This document shows positions 56,231 through 64,000 of a stretch of DNA of 64,000 nt, in pieces. Source of the DNA: Actinoplanes sp. NBRC 103695 (GTDB taxonomy: Bacteria > Actinomycetota > Actinomycetes > Mycobacteriales > Micromonosporaceae); NCBI RefSeq assembly GCF_030269485.1, contig NZ_BSTL01000022.1, forward strand, positions 108,298-172,297, written 5' to 3'. The notes beneath the pieces were generated by a model. The model saw only the letters and a program-made list of their open reading frames with translations, made no database searches and had not been told where the DNA came from. Every line of letters begins with the position of its first letter. Position 1 is the stretch's first letter. Position numbers and translations under genes: made by a program.

Positions 56231-57051
56231 TCGTCACCCGCCGCGAGACCCTGACCGGGCGCGTCCTGCTCCTGTTGCTGATGGCGATCACCGTGGTGCC
56301 CTTCATCAGCCTGTTCGTCACCGCGCTGCACCCCTCGGGCACCTACCCGGCCGGGCTGTCCTGGCCGGACGATCCGCAGTGGGGGAACTTCGCCGACGCG
56401 TTCCGCTCGGCGCGGATGGGGCAGCTCCTGCTCTCCAGTGTTCTCATCGTGGCCGGTGTCGTCCCGATCTCGCTCCTGCTCGGCACCATGGCCGGTTTCG
56501 CCTTCGGTCACCTCCGCATGCCCGGGCATCGCATCGGATTCTTGATCTTCGTGCTCGGCCTGACGCTGCCGTTCGAGGGCATCATCACGCCGCTGTACTA
56601 CCAGGTTCGCGACCTGGGCCTGCTGAACACCCGCTGGGCGATCATCCTGCCGCTCGTCGGCCTGTTCATGCCGTTCTCCGTGCTGTGGATGCGGGCCCAC
56701 TTCGTGACCATGCCCGACGACCTGTCGGAGGCCGCGCGCATCGACGGCGCCACCACCTGGCAGCTCTTCCGGCGCGTGCACGTCCCGCTGGCCCGTCCCG
56801 CACTGTCGTCCCTGGCGATCCTGCTGTTCCTCTGGACCTGGAACCAGTTCCTGCTGGCCATCGTTCTGGTCGACGACCCGGCGAAGCGAACCATGGCGGG
56901 CGCCCTCGGCGCCTTCCAAGGTCAATGGGGGACCGACATCCCGCTGCTGTGCGCCGGCTCGCTGCTCATCCTCACTCCCACCCTGGCCGTGTTCCTGATC
57001 TTCCAGCGACGCTTCGTGGCCGCGCTGCTGCAAGGCTCGATCAAGGGCTGA
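56227..57051 (+). CDS. Sugar ABC transporter permease (MalG-like)
   Basis: The protein has 274 residues with six helices. The EAA loop is LSEAARIDGATTWQLFRRVH, and FLFLWTWNQFLLAIVLVDD-type sequence is typical of MalG-like partners. It pairs with the preceding permease, and its start overlaps that gene's stop. Confidence 0.94.
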   Translation: MIVTRRETLTGRVLLLLLMAITVVPFISLFVTALHPSGTYPAGLSWPDDPQWGNFADAFRSARMGQLLLSSVLIVAGVVPISLLLGTMAGFAFGHLRMPGHRIGFLIFVLGLTLPFEGIITPLYYQVRDLGLLNTRWAIILPLVGLFMPFSVLWMRAHFVTMPDDLSEAARIDGATTWQLFRRVHVPLARPALSSLAILLFLWTWNQFLLAIVLVDDPAKRTMAGALGAFQGQWGTDIPLLCAGSLLILTPTLAVFLIFQRRFVAALLQGSIKG

Positions 57052-57090
57052 GCCCGCTCCGTTGCCCCTTCTCATGACCGGAACCAGCAC

Positions 57091-57996
57091 ATGACCAGCA
57101 CGCACGGCCTCACCGGCGACGAGCGCCGGAACTTCGTCCGCTACACCCGTACCCGCGCCTGGCCGATGCTCCAGCGCTTCCCGATCACCGACGAGCTGCA
57201 CGACGAGTTGCTGGCTCAGATGCTCGGCTGCGCGACCGGGACCGTGCGATCCATCGTCGGCGCCTTCGCCGAACAGGCGCGGGACACGGCCGCGGACATG
57301 CTCGCCGACCCCCGATTCCGGGACGTGGTCGGGGCCTTGCCGTTCGGCCCGGAGGACCGCGTCGTCGCGATCGGCGACTCCGTCACCGCCGACCGCATCG
57401 GCTGGTTCGAGATCCTGTCCGCCGCGGTGACGCTGGTCGGCGGACCGGCGCCGACGATGGTCAACCTCGGTGTCAGCGGGAACACGACCGCCGACGTCAT
57501 CGAGCGGTTCGACCTGGTCGAAGCCAGCCGGCCCACCCATGTCCTGCTCATGCTCGGCACCAACGACGTCCGGATCCACGGGCGCGCCGTCGGACACCGC
57601 ATGGCGACCGGACCCGAGACCGAGCGCAACCTGCGTGTCCTGCTCGACCTCATCGCCGGTCTCGGAACCACCGTCACGGCGATCACCCCACCGGTCGTCG
57701 ACCAGGGACGTATCGACGCCTTCTTCGCCGGTGAACCGGTGCGCTGGCACGAGCGCGACATCGACGAGGTCGCCGAGATCGTCCGTAAGGTGGCCCCCGC
57801 AGGTCTCGATCTGCACACCGCCTCCCGGAGCGAGGACCTGGGCGGCTACCTCGAAGCCGACGGTGTCCACCCCTCCCCGGCCGGCCAGCGGCTGATCCTC
57901 GCCCACGTCGTCGAGCACCTCACGGGACTCCGATCAGGTCTCGCCGGGCCGGCCACGCTGAACCCGAACGGGATCCGGACGCCGTCAGATCGGTGA
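57091..57996 (+). CDS. SGNH/GDSL-type hydrolase
   Basis: The protein has 301 residues. All four SGNH blocks are visible: VVAIGDSVTADRIGWFEI (catalytic Ser), NLGVSGNTTAD, LLMLGTNDVRIHG and YLEADGVHPSPAG (catalytic Asp/His). About 95 residues precede the domain and have no known fold. No signal peptide, so it acts in the cytosol, perhaps removing acyl groups from imported sugars (inference from its position 39 bases after the importer). Its 3' end overlaps the convergent WD40 gene by 12 bases. Confidence 0.9.
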   Translation: MTSTHGLTGDERRNFVRYTRTRAWPMLQRFPITDELHDELLAQMLGCATGTVRSIVGAFAEQARDTAADMLADPRFRDVVGALPFGPEDRVVAIGDSVTADRIGWFEILSAAVTLVGGPAPTMVNLGVSGNTTADVIERFDLVEASRPTHVLLMLGTNDVRIHGRAVGHRMATGPETERNLRVLLDLIAGLGTTVTAITPPVVDQGRIDAFFAGEPVRWHERDIDEVAEIVRKVAPAGLDLHTASRSEDLGGYLEADGVHPSPAGQRLILAHVVEHLTGLRSGLAGPATLNPNGIRTPSDR

Positions 57997-58842
57997 TCCC
58001 CGCTCGAGGGTCAGCAGGGTGACGCCGCCCTCGTCGCTGATGACAGCCACCAGGCCGGATGCGACGGCCAGGCCCGCCGGTGCGGTCCGGGCCACCCGCC
58101 GGCGCCACAGGACCGTGCGGCTGGCGTCGAGGGCGGCGATCGATCCGTCCGCCGTCGCCACCACCAGCGCCCCGCTGTCCTCGGACAAGGCGAGACTCAC
58201 CGCCGGGGCGCCCGGCTCGATCACGCCGATCCGGACGAGATCGCGATCGAGCAGGGCGATCCGGCCGTCCTGGTACGAGACGGCGAGCAGGGCGCGGGAG
58301 TGTGCGGTGGCCACGACCCGGCCCGGCAGGAAATGCGTGCCGGTCAGCTGGGTCGCGGGATCCCACACATCGACGTGACCGAGATGGGAGACGACCACGA
58401 CGGCCCCGTCCCAGGCGTGAGTGGCCAGGACCAGTCCGCCGATCGTCCGTCCCCGGACCGCCAGTTGCCGCCCGTCCGCGTCCCACACCCGGCTGCGCCC
58501 CGACATCGTGGTGCTGACCAGGTGTTTTCCTCCGGACAGCCAGGCCAGGTGGTAGGGCCGGTCCCGGAGGATGGGCATCGCGACGATCGTCTGTGGCGGT
58601 CGATCGTCGAGGATCCGCCACGTGGCGACGCTGCCGTCGGCCGAGATGGTCGCCAGCAGGGCGACGGCAGCCGGATTCCAGGCGGCCGCCACGATGCCGC
58701 CCCCGTGGCGGATCCGGCTCGTCCGGTCGGGGACGTTCAGCGCCGAGGTGTCCCAGAGCACCAGGTCACGGTCGGGCGACCCGGCCGCGAGCCGGCTCGC
58801 GTCCGCACGGAGGGCCACCGGCAGACGACGAGCGGCGAACAT
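57985..58842 (-). CDS. WD40-repeat protein
   Basis: The protein has 285 residues made of about six WD40-type blades (DLVLWD, VATWRI, SRVWDADG, VDVWDPAT, DGRIALLDRD, DGSIAALDAS). It has no signal peptide, membrane helix or enzyme domain. GAGGGAG precedes the ATG. It resembles the C-terminal propeller of nSTAND proteins, so it may be a free-standing remnant of such a protein, but it has its own start and ribosome site. Function unknown. Confidence 0.8.
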   Translation of the reverse strand: MFAARRLPVALRADASRLAAGSPDRDLVLWDTSALNVPDRTSRIRHGGGIVAAAWNPAAVALLATISADGSVATWRILDDRPPQTIVAMPILRDRPYHLAWLSGGKHLVSTTMSGRSRVWDADGRQLAVRGRTIGGLVLATHAWDGAVVVVSHLGHVDVWDPATQLTGTHFLPGRVVATAHSRALLAVSYQDGRIALLDRDLVRIGVIEPGAPAVSLALSEDSGALVVATADGSIAALDASRTVLWRRRVARTAPAGLAVASGLVAVISDEGGVTLLTLERGSPI

Positions 58843-58977
58843 GGCGCTCCCTCACACGTGGAAGTTGCCGAATCCTCTGTGGTCGGCCGCCGCCACGGCA
58901 CAGATGAGCGAGTGCGAACTCATATTCCGACAGGCAAGGCGCTTTGGCAATAGTCGATCATGAAGGGGCGCCTGCCG

Positions 58978-60348
58978 TCACTCTTTCCGGCAGACCTTCC
59001 CGGCCGGCGGCAGTGTTCCGTCGAGGAAGTAGCGGTCGATGACGTCCGTCGCGCAAGCGTCGGTGCCGTAGGCGACATGACCGGTGCCCTGTACGGTCAG
59101 GAGCCGGCCGGCCGACAGGTTCTTCGCCGCCGACTCCGCCCAGGCGTACGGGGTGGCGGTGTCGTGGGTGGTGCCGACGACCAGGATGGGCGCCGACCCG
59201 CGGGCGGTGATCGGGTGCGGGCGATAGGTCGCGTGCGCCGGCCATCGGGTGCAGACGACGCTGCCGGCCATCATCCGGCCGAAGAGCGGGTACCGGGCGG
59301 CGGCCCTCCTGGCTTCCGCCATGATCTGTGCCGCGGTGCGGTGATCGGGCAGGTCCAGGCAGTTCACCGCGTGTGAGGCCACCTCACCGCCGCCCTCGCC
59401 GCCGCCCGGCTGGTACTCCCCGGCACGAAGCTCGCCGAGCAACTCATCGAGCGAGGGCCAGGTGGCGGGCTGGCGCAGGATGTTCGGCAGCAGTCCGTTC
59501 AACTCGGCGTCCTGCCGCAGGAACGGCGCGAGCCATGCACGGGCCTCCGCCACGGTCAGGTCGCCCAGCGGGCAGCCGGCGCGGGAGGCGCACCCGGCGT
59601 GGTAGTCGGTGAAGGCCTGCTCGGCGGCACGGGCCTGACCGTCGAAGAAGCCGGCCTCGTCGCTCGCCGGGTCGACCGCGGAGTCGAGTGCCATGCGACC
59701 GACCCGCTTCGGGAAGAGGTCGGCGTAGAAGAGGCCGATGCGGGTGCCGTAGGAGAACCCGGCGTAGTTCAGCTTCGGCTCGCCCAGGACTTCGCGCAGA
59801 CGGTCGAGGTCTCGCGCGTTGCCGAGGGTGTCGACGTGGTCGAAGACCGGCCCGGACTGGCGGCGGCAGGCGTGGGCCCAGGTCGCCGTCGCCTGTTCAT
59901 AGCGCACCCGTTCGCCGACCGAGCCGGGGACACCCAGCCGGGCGAACGCGGCGTCGGCGTCCGGTGGGCAGCTCAACGGCGACGACTCGCCGATCCCGCG
60001 CGGATCCCAGGAGACGATGTCGTAGGACTCGCGCACCGCCGCGCCGAACTTCCCGGCCATGGCGGGCAGTCGTTGCACGCCGGACACGCCCGGTCCGCCG
60101 GGGTTGGTGAGCACCGCGCCCAGGCGCTTGCCGGTGGCCCTCAGCACGGCGACCCGGAGCGCCAGGGTGGGTCCGCCGGGATACTTCCAGTCGACCGGCA
60201 CGCTCACCCAGGTGCATTCGATCGGGGCGCGGCCGATCGGGCAGGGTTCCCAGCGCGGCGTTCCGGTCTTGGCGTTCGCGACGCCGGTGACCGCCGCGAG
60301 CGCGGCGGCGACACCGGTCACCACGAACAGTTTCCATCGACGGATCAT
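58978..60348 (-). CDS. Secreted TAP-like alpha/beta hydrolase
   Basis: The protein has 456 residues with a signal peptide (about 1-26). The lid-type alpha/beta fold has LTNPGGPGVSGV (oxyanion region), Ser in NYAGFSYGTRIGLFYADLFP, Asp in VVGTTHDTATPYAWAESAAK and His in VQGTGHVAYG. The C-terminal Cys-containing TAP-like domain matches streptomycete tripeptidyl aminopeptidases. It probably cleaves tripeptides or small ester/amide substrates outside the cell. Confidence 0.93.
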   Translation of the reverse strand: MIRRWKLFVVTGVAAALAAVTGVANAKTGTPRWEPCPIGRAPIECTWVSVPVDWKYPGGPTLALRVAVLRATGKRLGAVLTNPGGPGVSGVQRLPAMAGKFGAAVRESYDIVSWDPRGIGESSPLSCPPDADAAFARLGVPGSVGERVRYEQATATWAHACRRQSGPVFDHVDTLGNARDLDRLREVLGEPKLNYAGFSYGTRIGLFYADLFPKRVGRMALDSAVDPASDEAGFFDGQARAAEQAFTDYHAGCASRAGCPLGDLTVAEARAWLAPFLRQDAELNGLLPNILRQPATWPSLDELLGELRAGEYQPGGGEGGGEVASHAVNCLDLPDHRTAAQIMAEARRAAARYPLFGRMMAGSVVCTRWPAHATYRPHPITARGSAPILVVGTTHDTATPYAWAESAAKNLSAGRLLTVQGTGHVAYGTDACATDVIDRYFLDGTLPPAGKVCRKE

Positions 60349-60455
60349 GATGCTCCTGTCGGTCGGGAGTGGACCGCTTCAGCATCGGAGACCGCCACGG
60401 GTGACCGACAACCGGCGAACCCGCCTGTTTCGGGTGGGGCCAGCCCTACCCACGA

Positions 60456-63188
60456 TCACGGTCGAGGGCATACCTGCTTGCGCGCCGCGCCCGGGAAGTA
60501 CCTGTCCCAGTCGACGGCGGCCGGTCGCACGCAGGTCTGGCGGATCACGGCGGTCAGATCGCTGTTGAGCGTCCACATCGCCGACATGTCGTCCAGCAGG
60601 GCCAGCTCGGTGCCGTTGAGCCGGGGTGAGTACAGCCGAAGGCCCTGGGTGTGCAGGGAGAGCAGTCTCTTGCCGGTCACGGCATCCCAGATCCGGACCT
60701 CGGCCCCGTCGACGACAGCCACCGTTCGTCCGGCGGGATCGAACGCCGTGGTTGCCGCGGTGTCCAGGCCGTCGGCCCGGGCGACGACACGCGGGGCGTC
60801 GGGGTCGCTCGCGTCCAGGACGGTCATGGTGACGGTGCCCGGGTAGGACGTGACGACGATGAGCCCGTTCGCTCCGGTCCGGACGATCGCCGGGTGCGGG
60901 ACACGTGTCAGCGTGGCGATGCGGCGGCCGTCGAGGGTCCAGTGTTCGATGGCGTCCTGGTTGCCGTCGCGCCGGCTGAGGATGATGCCGGAGCCGTCGG
61001 GGAGCACGGCCGTTCCGACCACTGCCGTGGCGGGGAGCCGGCGGACGGACGGGTCGCCCACCCGCCACACCCTGGCCACCTTGTCGGCGCCCACGGCGCT
61101 CAGCACCGAACCGGTCCGGTCCAGGCCGTCCATCAGGCCCAGATCGGAGGGGGCGCTGATCCGGCGGGGGCGGTCGAGGTCGGCCAGGTCCCAGAGGAAG
61201 GACCTGGTGTTCTCGGTTCGGTAGATCGCCCGGCGTTCGTCGATGCTGTACAGGTGGAGATGGGTGCCGGCGGTGGGCAGGATGCCCGCGGGCTGCCACG
61301 TCGGGCCGTTTCGCCGCCAGAGCTGCTCACCGCGCGTACGGGCCTCGTAGGTCACCGCGAACCGGCCGGGTGGATTCGAGTATCCGTTGCCGAGGGTGGT
61401 GGCGCCCGCGGCGGCGTGCGCCAGGAGCAGCACGTCGCGGGCCTCGACGGTGGGTGCGAGCCGGTACGCGGCCAGTGCCAGCGCCGCGGCGTCGCGGGGC
61501 CGGGAGGCGATCAGGTCGCGGGCCGTGTCCGAGGCCCGCACCGAGAGCGCCTCGTTACGCTGCCGAGCGGCCCGTTGTTGCGCGGCCGCCGCGGCGACCG
61601 CGGTGCCGGCGAGCAGGACGGCCAGCGCTGTCAGCCCGGCGGCGAGGCGGCGCAACCGGCGGGTGGCGCGCTGGTCGGCTCGTACCCGGGCGCGCTCGGC
61701 GGCGAGACCGGCGTCGAGGAACTCGCACTCGCGCGGGTTGAGCCGGTCGCGCAGCAGAGCCGCCTGCTCGAGGCGGGCGCCGCGGTAGAGGGTGTCGGGG
61801 TCGCGGTCGTGCGCCTCCCAGATCGCGGTGGCCTCGGTGAGCCTGTTCTGCGCGCGCAGGTCGTCGCGATCCTGGGCGATCCAGCCGGCCAGTCGTGGCC
61901 AGGCCCGCAGCAGCGCCTCGTGGGTCAGGTCGACGCTGTCGCGGTCGATGGTGATCAGCCGGGCGGCGGCGAGCCGGTCGAGGAGCGCGTCCGGCACCCG
62001 CAGGTCGGCTCGCCGGACCCGCCGCTTGGTGTCCGCGGTGCCGTCGCCCGGGACCACCAGGCGCAGGAACAGCAGCCGCGCCGTGTCGCGGTCGTCCTCC
62101 GTGAGCTGCTCGAAGGTCCGTTCGGCGGTCCGGACGAGGGCGTGTTCGATGCCGCCGACGTCCTGGTAGCCGGCCAGGGTCAGGACCATGCCGCGGCGGC
62201 GGCGCCAGGTCTCGGCGAGCGTGTGTGACACCAGCGGCATCGCGGCAGGCTGCCCGGCGACATCGGAGACGAGGCGGGCCACCAGCGCCGTCTCGATCGT
62301 CGCTCCGGCCCGGGCGGCCGGTTCGGTGATCGCCGCCCGCAGTTCCTCGGTGGACATGGGTCCGACCAGCACCTGTGCTCGGTGCAGCGTGGTGACCAGC
62401 TCCGGATAGCGTGCGCAGTGGCCGTAGAAGTCGGCGCGCACGCTGACGACGACGCGGGCATGTGGCCCGGCCGCGATGGTCAGCGCCCGGATCAGCCAGA
62501 GCCGCGCGGCCTCGTCACAGAGCGTGAACGCCTCTTCGAACTGATCGACCACCAGCAGCAGGTCGTCGTCGGATGCTTTCGCGAGCCAGCCGCGGAGCGC
62601 TTCGGGACTGCCCGCGAGGTCGCGGTGGACGCGGTCGGCGGGCTCGTCGGCGAGATCGGCCACCGCCACGGCCAGCTCGGTGATCGGGTCGGCTCCCGGC
62701 GTGATCAGGATCGCTGTCCGTGAGGTGCGGGCGATCAGGCCGGCCCGCAGCAGCGACGACTTGCCGGCGCCGGAGGCGCCGAAGACACCGACGAACGGGC
62801 GTTCGTCGACCAGCGTCATCAGGGTGTCGGTCACGGCCTCGCGGCCGAAGAACCGGTCGGCGTCGCTGACCTGGTACGGGGTGAGACCCACGTAGGGCGC
62901 GGGGGTGTCGGTGCTCGCGCCCGGCTGCGCGGCGGCGAGCTGACGCCACCGTTCGGTCCAGGCGTCGGCGTCGCCCTGGCAGGCCCGGACGACCGCGGTG
63001 GTGACGGCGAGGCTGGGCAGCCGGCGGCCGGACAACGCCTCGGACAGCGCCGCGGCCGAGTAGTTCGTCCGTTTTCCGAGTTCCCGGTACGAGGGCTGGC
63101 CGGCCCGCCGGCGGAGTCGTCGCAGGTCACCGGCGAACCGCAGCAGGGGAGTGTCCTCCGACTCCAGTGGGCGTTCCTGTCGGGGCAC
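60456..63188 (-). CDS. XRE-nSTAND NTPase with WD40-like C-terminus
   Basis: The protein has 910 residues. An XRE-type HTH (about 15-75, SYRELGKRTNYSAAALSEAL) is followed by a STAND P-loop ATPase with Walker A VFGASGAGKSSLLRAGL (about 137-145) and Walker B DDDLLLVVDQFEEAF, helical arms, one membrane helix (about 530-555, AAGLTALAVLLAGTAVAAAA) and a degenerate WD40 propeller. The C-terminal DRYFPGAARK is typical of this actinomycete family. STAND proteins are signalling switches; targets are unknown. I chose the GTG at 63188 because GGAGG overlaps the GTG at 63194 and is correctly spaced for 63188. Confidence 0.9.
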   Translation of the reverse strand: MPRQERPLESEDTPLLRFAGDLRRLRRRAGQPSYRELGKRTNYSAAALSEALSGRRLPSLAVTTAVVRACQGDADAWTERWRQLAAAQPGASTDTPAPYVGLTPYQVSDADRFFGREAVTDTLMTLVDERPFVGVFGASGAGKSSLLRAGLIARTSRTAILITPGADPITELAVAVADLADEPADRVHRDLAGSPEALRGWLAKASDDDLLLVVDQFEEAFTLCDEAARLWLIRALTIAAGPHARVVVSVRADFYGHCARYPELVTTLHRAQVLVGPMSTEELRAAITEPAARAGATIETALVARLVSDVAGQPAAMPLVSHTLAETWRRRRGMVLTLAGYQDVGGIEHALVRTAERTFEQLTEDDRDTARLLFLRLVVPGDGTADTKRRVRRADLRVPDALLDRLAAARLITIDRDSVDLTHEALLRAWPRLAGWIAQDRDDLRAQNRLTEATAIWEAHDRDPDTLYRGARLEQAALLRDRLNPRECEFLDAGLAAERARVRADQRATRRLRRLAAGLTALAVLLAGTAVAAAAAQQRAARQRNEALSVRASDTARDLIASRPRDAAALALAAYRLAPTVEARDVLLLAHAAAGATTLGNGYSNPPGRFAVTYEARTRGEQLWRRNGPTWQPAGILPTAGTHLHLYSIDERRAIYRTENTRSFLWDLADLDRPRRISAPSDLGLMDGLDRTGSVLSAVGADKVARVWRVGDPSVRRLPATAVVGTAVLPDGSGIILSRRDGNQDAIEHWTLDGRRIATLTRVPHPAIVRTGANGLIVVTSYPGTVTMTVLDASDPDAPRVVARADGLDTAATTAFDPAGRTVAVVDGAEVRIWDAVTGKRLLSLHTQGLRLYSPRLNGTELALLDDMSAMWTLNSDLTAVIRQTCVRPAAVDWDRYFPGAARKQVCPRP

Positions 63189-63333
63189 TCGCACCTCCGT
63201 CGGTCGTCCGCCGTGTCCGGCGTTTGTTGTTCAGCAGCCGGGATCGAACCTGAACAACGCCTGGCCGCCTACGGTCCGGATCAGGACGCCTTCCACATTA
63301 GATGTCGGTGCCACGGCATTGAGGAGTCACCTG

Positions 63334-63891
63334 ATGACAATCGCACGTTCACGACGGCCCGTCGCGGCCGTCGCTGCGGCGGTGCTGTGCATCGGCATCG
63401 TTCCCGCCTCCGCGTCGGCCGCTCCCTCGCCCGGCCCGGCCGATGCCGTCCGGCAACACCAGCGGGACGAGCGCCGGGCGAACTTCGACGGCCGCGTGCC
63501 GGATGCGCGTACGCTCACCGCGCTCCGCACGAAGCAGCGCTCCGCCGGCGTCACCAAGCTCGATAAGGGCCTCGGCGCGCAGGGCCTGGTCGACATCGAC
63601 CCGGCCACCGGGACCGCTCGCCGGGTTGCCCGGGTCGACGGCTTCCTGACCACGGCGAGTGACAAGCCGGCGAAGGAGATCGCCACCGGTTACGTCGCCG
63701 CGAACCCGGAGGTCTTCGGTCTGAGCGCGGCGGAGACGGCGGCCCTGCGGCTGCGCAAGGACTACGTCGACATCGACGGCACCCACCACCTGAGCTTCGA
63801 GCAGGTCGTCGGCGGTGTGCCGGTGTTCGGCAACGGAGTCAAGGCCGCCGTCACGAAGCATGGGGAGCTAGTCCCAACGCCGTTCAGTTAG
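63334..63891 (+). pseudogene. FTP-propeptide metalloprotease (M4/M36 type), truncated
   Basis: The open frame is 185 residues. A signal peptide (about 1-29) and an FTP propeptide (about 60-180: TGYVAANPEVFGLSAAETAA, HHLSFEQVVGGVPVFGNGVK, AAVTKHGEL) are normal. The sequence then ends abruptly as VPTPFS, without the PepSY-like part and the HEXXH protease domain. The break, just after GEL at about 63870, coincides with repeat-rich DNA resembling an insertion-sequence end. GAGGAG precedes the ATG at 63334. The remainder may lie beyond the window on the other side of the element. Confidence 0.8.
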
Positions 63892-64000
63892 GCGGTCGGG
63901 TGGATCGTCAAGGCGTGTCTGAGGCATAGAGCAGCGGAGCTCCGGTATAGAGGGTGGTCACTCTAAGACGCCCTTGAACCTGGAGCTCCGCTGGCTGATC
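63870..64000. mobile_element. Probable left end of an insertion sequence
   Basis: Starting near CTAG at 63868-63871 the DNA no longer continues the protease reading frame. It contains CCAACGCCGTTCAGTTAGGC, and the near-identical inverted copies AGCGGAGCTCC (63933-63943) and GGAGCTCCGCT (63982-63992). The layout suits a terminal inverted repeat plus transposase leader. No transposase is readable before the window ends, so family is not assigned. Confidence 0.45.

Noticed and set aside
1..64000. CRISPR arrays, rRNA and tRNA genes
   Set aside because: No regularly spaced direct repeats and no tRNA cloverleaf or rRNA sequence were recognised by eye. A tRNAscan/Infernal run would settle this.

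Overview
The window is very GC-rich and densely coded. It has many GTG starts, ATGA/GTGA gene overlaps, secreted glycosidases with actinomycete carbohydrate-binding modules, NarL-type two-component pairs and nSTAND/WD40 proteins. Together these indicate an actinomycete, most plausibly a soil filamentous genus of the Micromonosporaceae (Actinoplanes-like). That is inferred from gene content and style only. I saw no rRNA, tRNA or CRISPR array.

Layout. (1) 1-13,300 is a plant-polysaccharide region: a cut-off sugar-binding lipoprotein, a PadR regulator with a membrane partner, a secreted GH10-CBM13 xylanase, a ThuA-like secreted protein, and a five-gene minus-strand operon (GH10-CBM2, a gutted GH27, GH43, GH127, GH95). 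A perfect CebR/CelR-type operator precedes the operon. A second composite motif (TTCCGGAA plus CGAAA half sites) recurs at three other promoters here. (2) 13,680-32,800 looks like a DosR/DevR dormancy-hypoxia island. It holds a DevS-like GAF sensor kinase with the haem histidine conserved, a DevR-like regulator with the same DNA-contact residues as mycobacterial DosR, two Acg-type nitroreductases, phosphoketolase, PntA/PntAb/PntB transhydrogenase, a DUF1918 protein, DoxX, an L,D-transpeptidase and a VIT-type metal transporter. It also holds remnants of USP/BON, alcohol dehydrogenase and kinase genes. Sites of the form GGGAC-N4-GTCCC, or degenerate versions, lie before many of these genes. A TetR/SDR pair, a second NarL pair and an ArsR-ArsC fusion are interspersed.

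(3) 32,767-43,573 is a minus-strand run that I regard as the best candidate for an undescribed system. A 61-residue precursor-like peptide ending in Tyr is followed by a radical SAM/SPASM enzyme with an N-terminal PqqD/MftB-like recognition domain, a second radical SAM protein, a pyruvoyl-dependent arginine decarboxylase homologue and a PLP aminotransferase. Upstream on the same strand are a DJ-1/PfpI protein, a GMC oxidoreductase, an N-acylglucosamine-2-epimerase-like protein carrying a C-terminal STAS-like domain, and a GlgX-like debranching enzyme. The set recalls peptide-derived redox cofactor pathways (PQQ, mycofactocin) but matches neither.

(4) 43,692-50,679 holds a DUF4239 membrane protein, a three-PAS hybrid kinase, a response regulator in which every canonical receiver residue is replaced, and a VTC-DUF4956-CotH cassette. 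(5) 50,900-57,996 holds a NarL two-component pair with a palindrome at its promoter, then a LacI regulator with a complete sugar ABC importer and an SGNH hydrolase. (6) 57,985-64,000 holds a WD40 protein, a secreted TAP-like alpha/beta hydrolase, an XRE-nSTAND-WD40 protein, and an FTP-propeptide metalloprotease gene cut off near 63,870 by what looks like the end of an insertion sequence.
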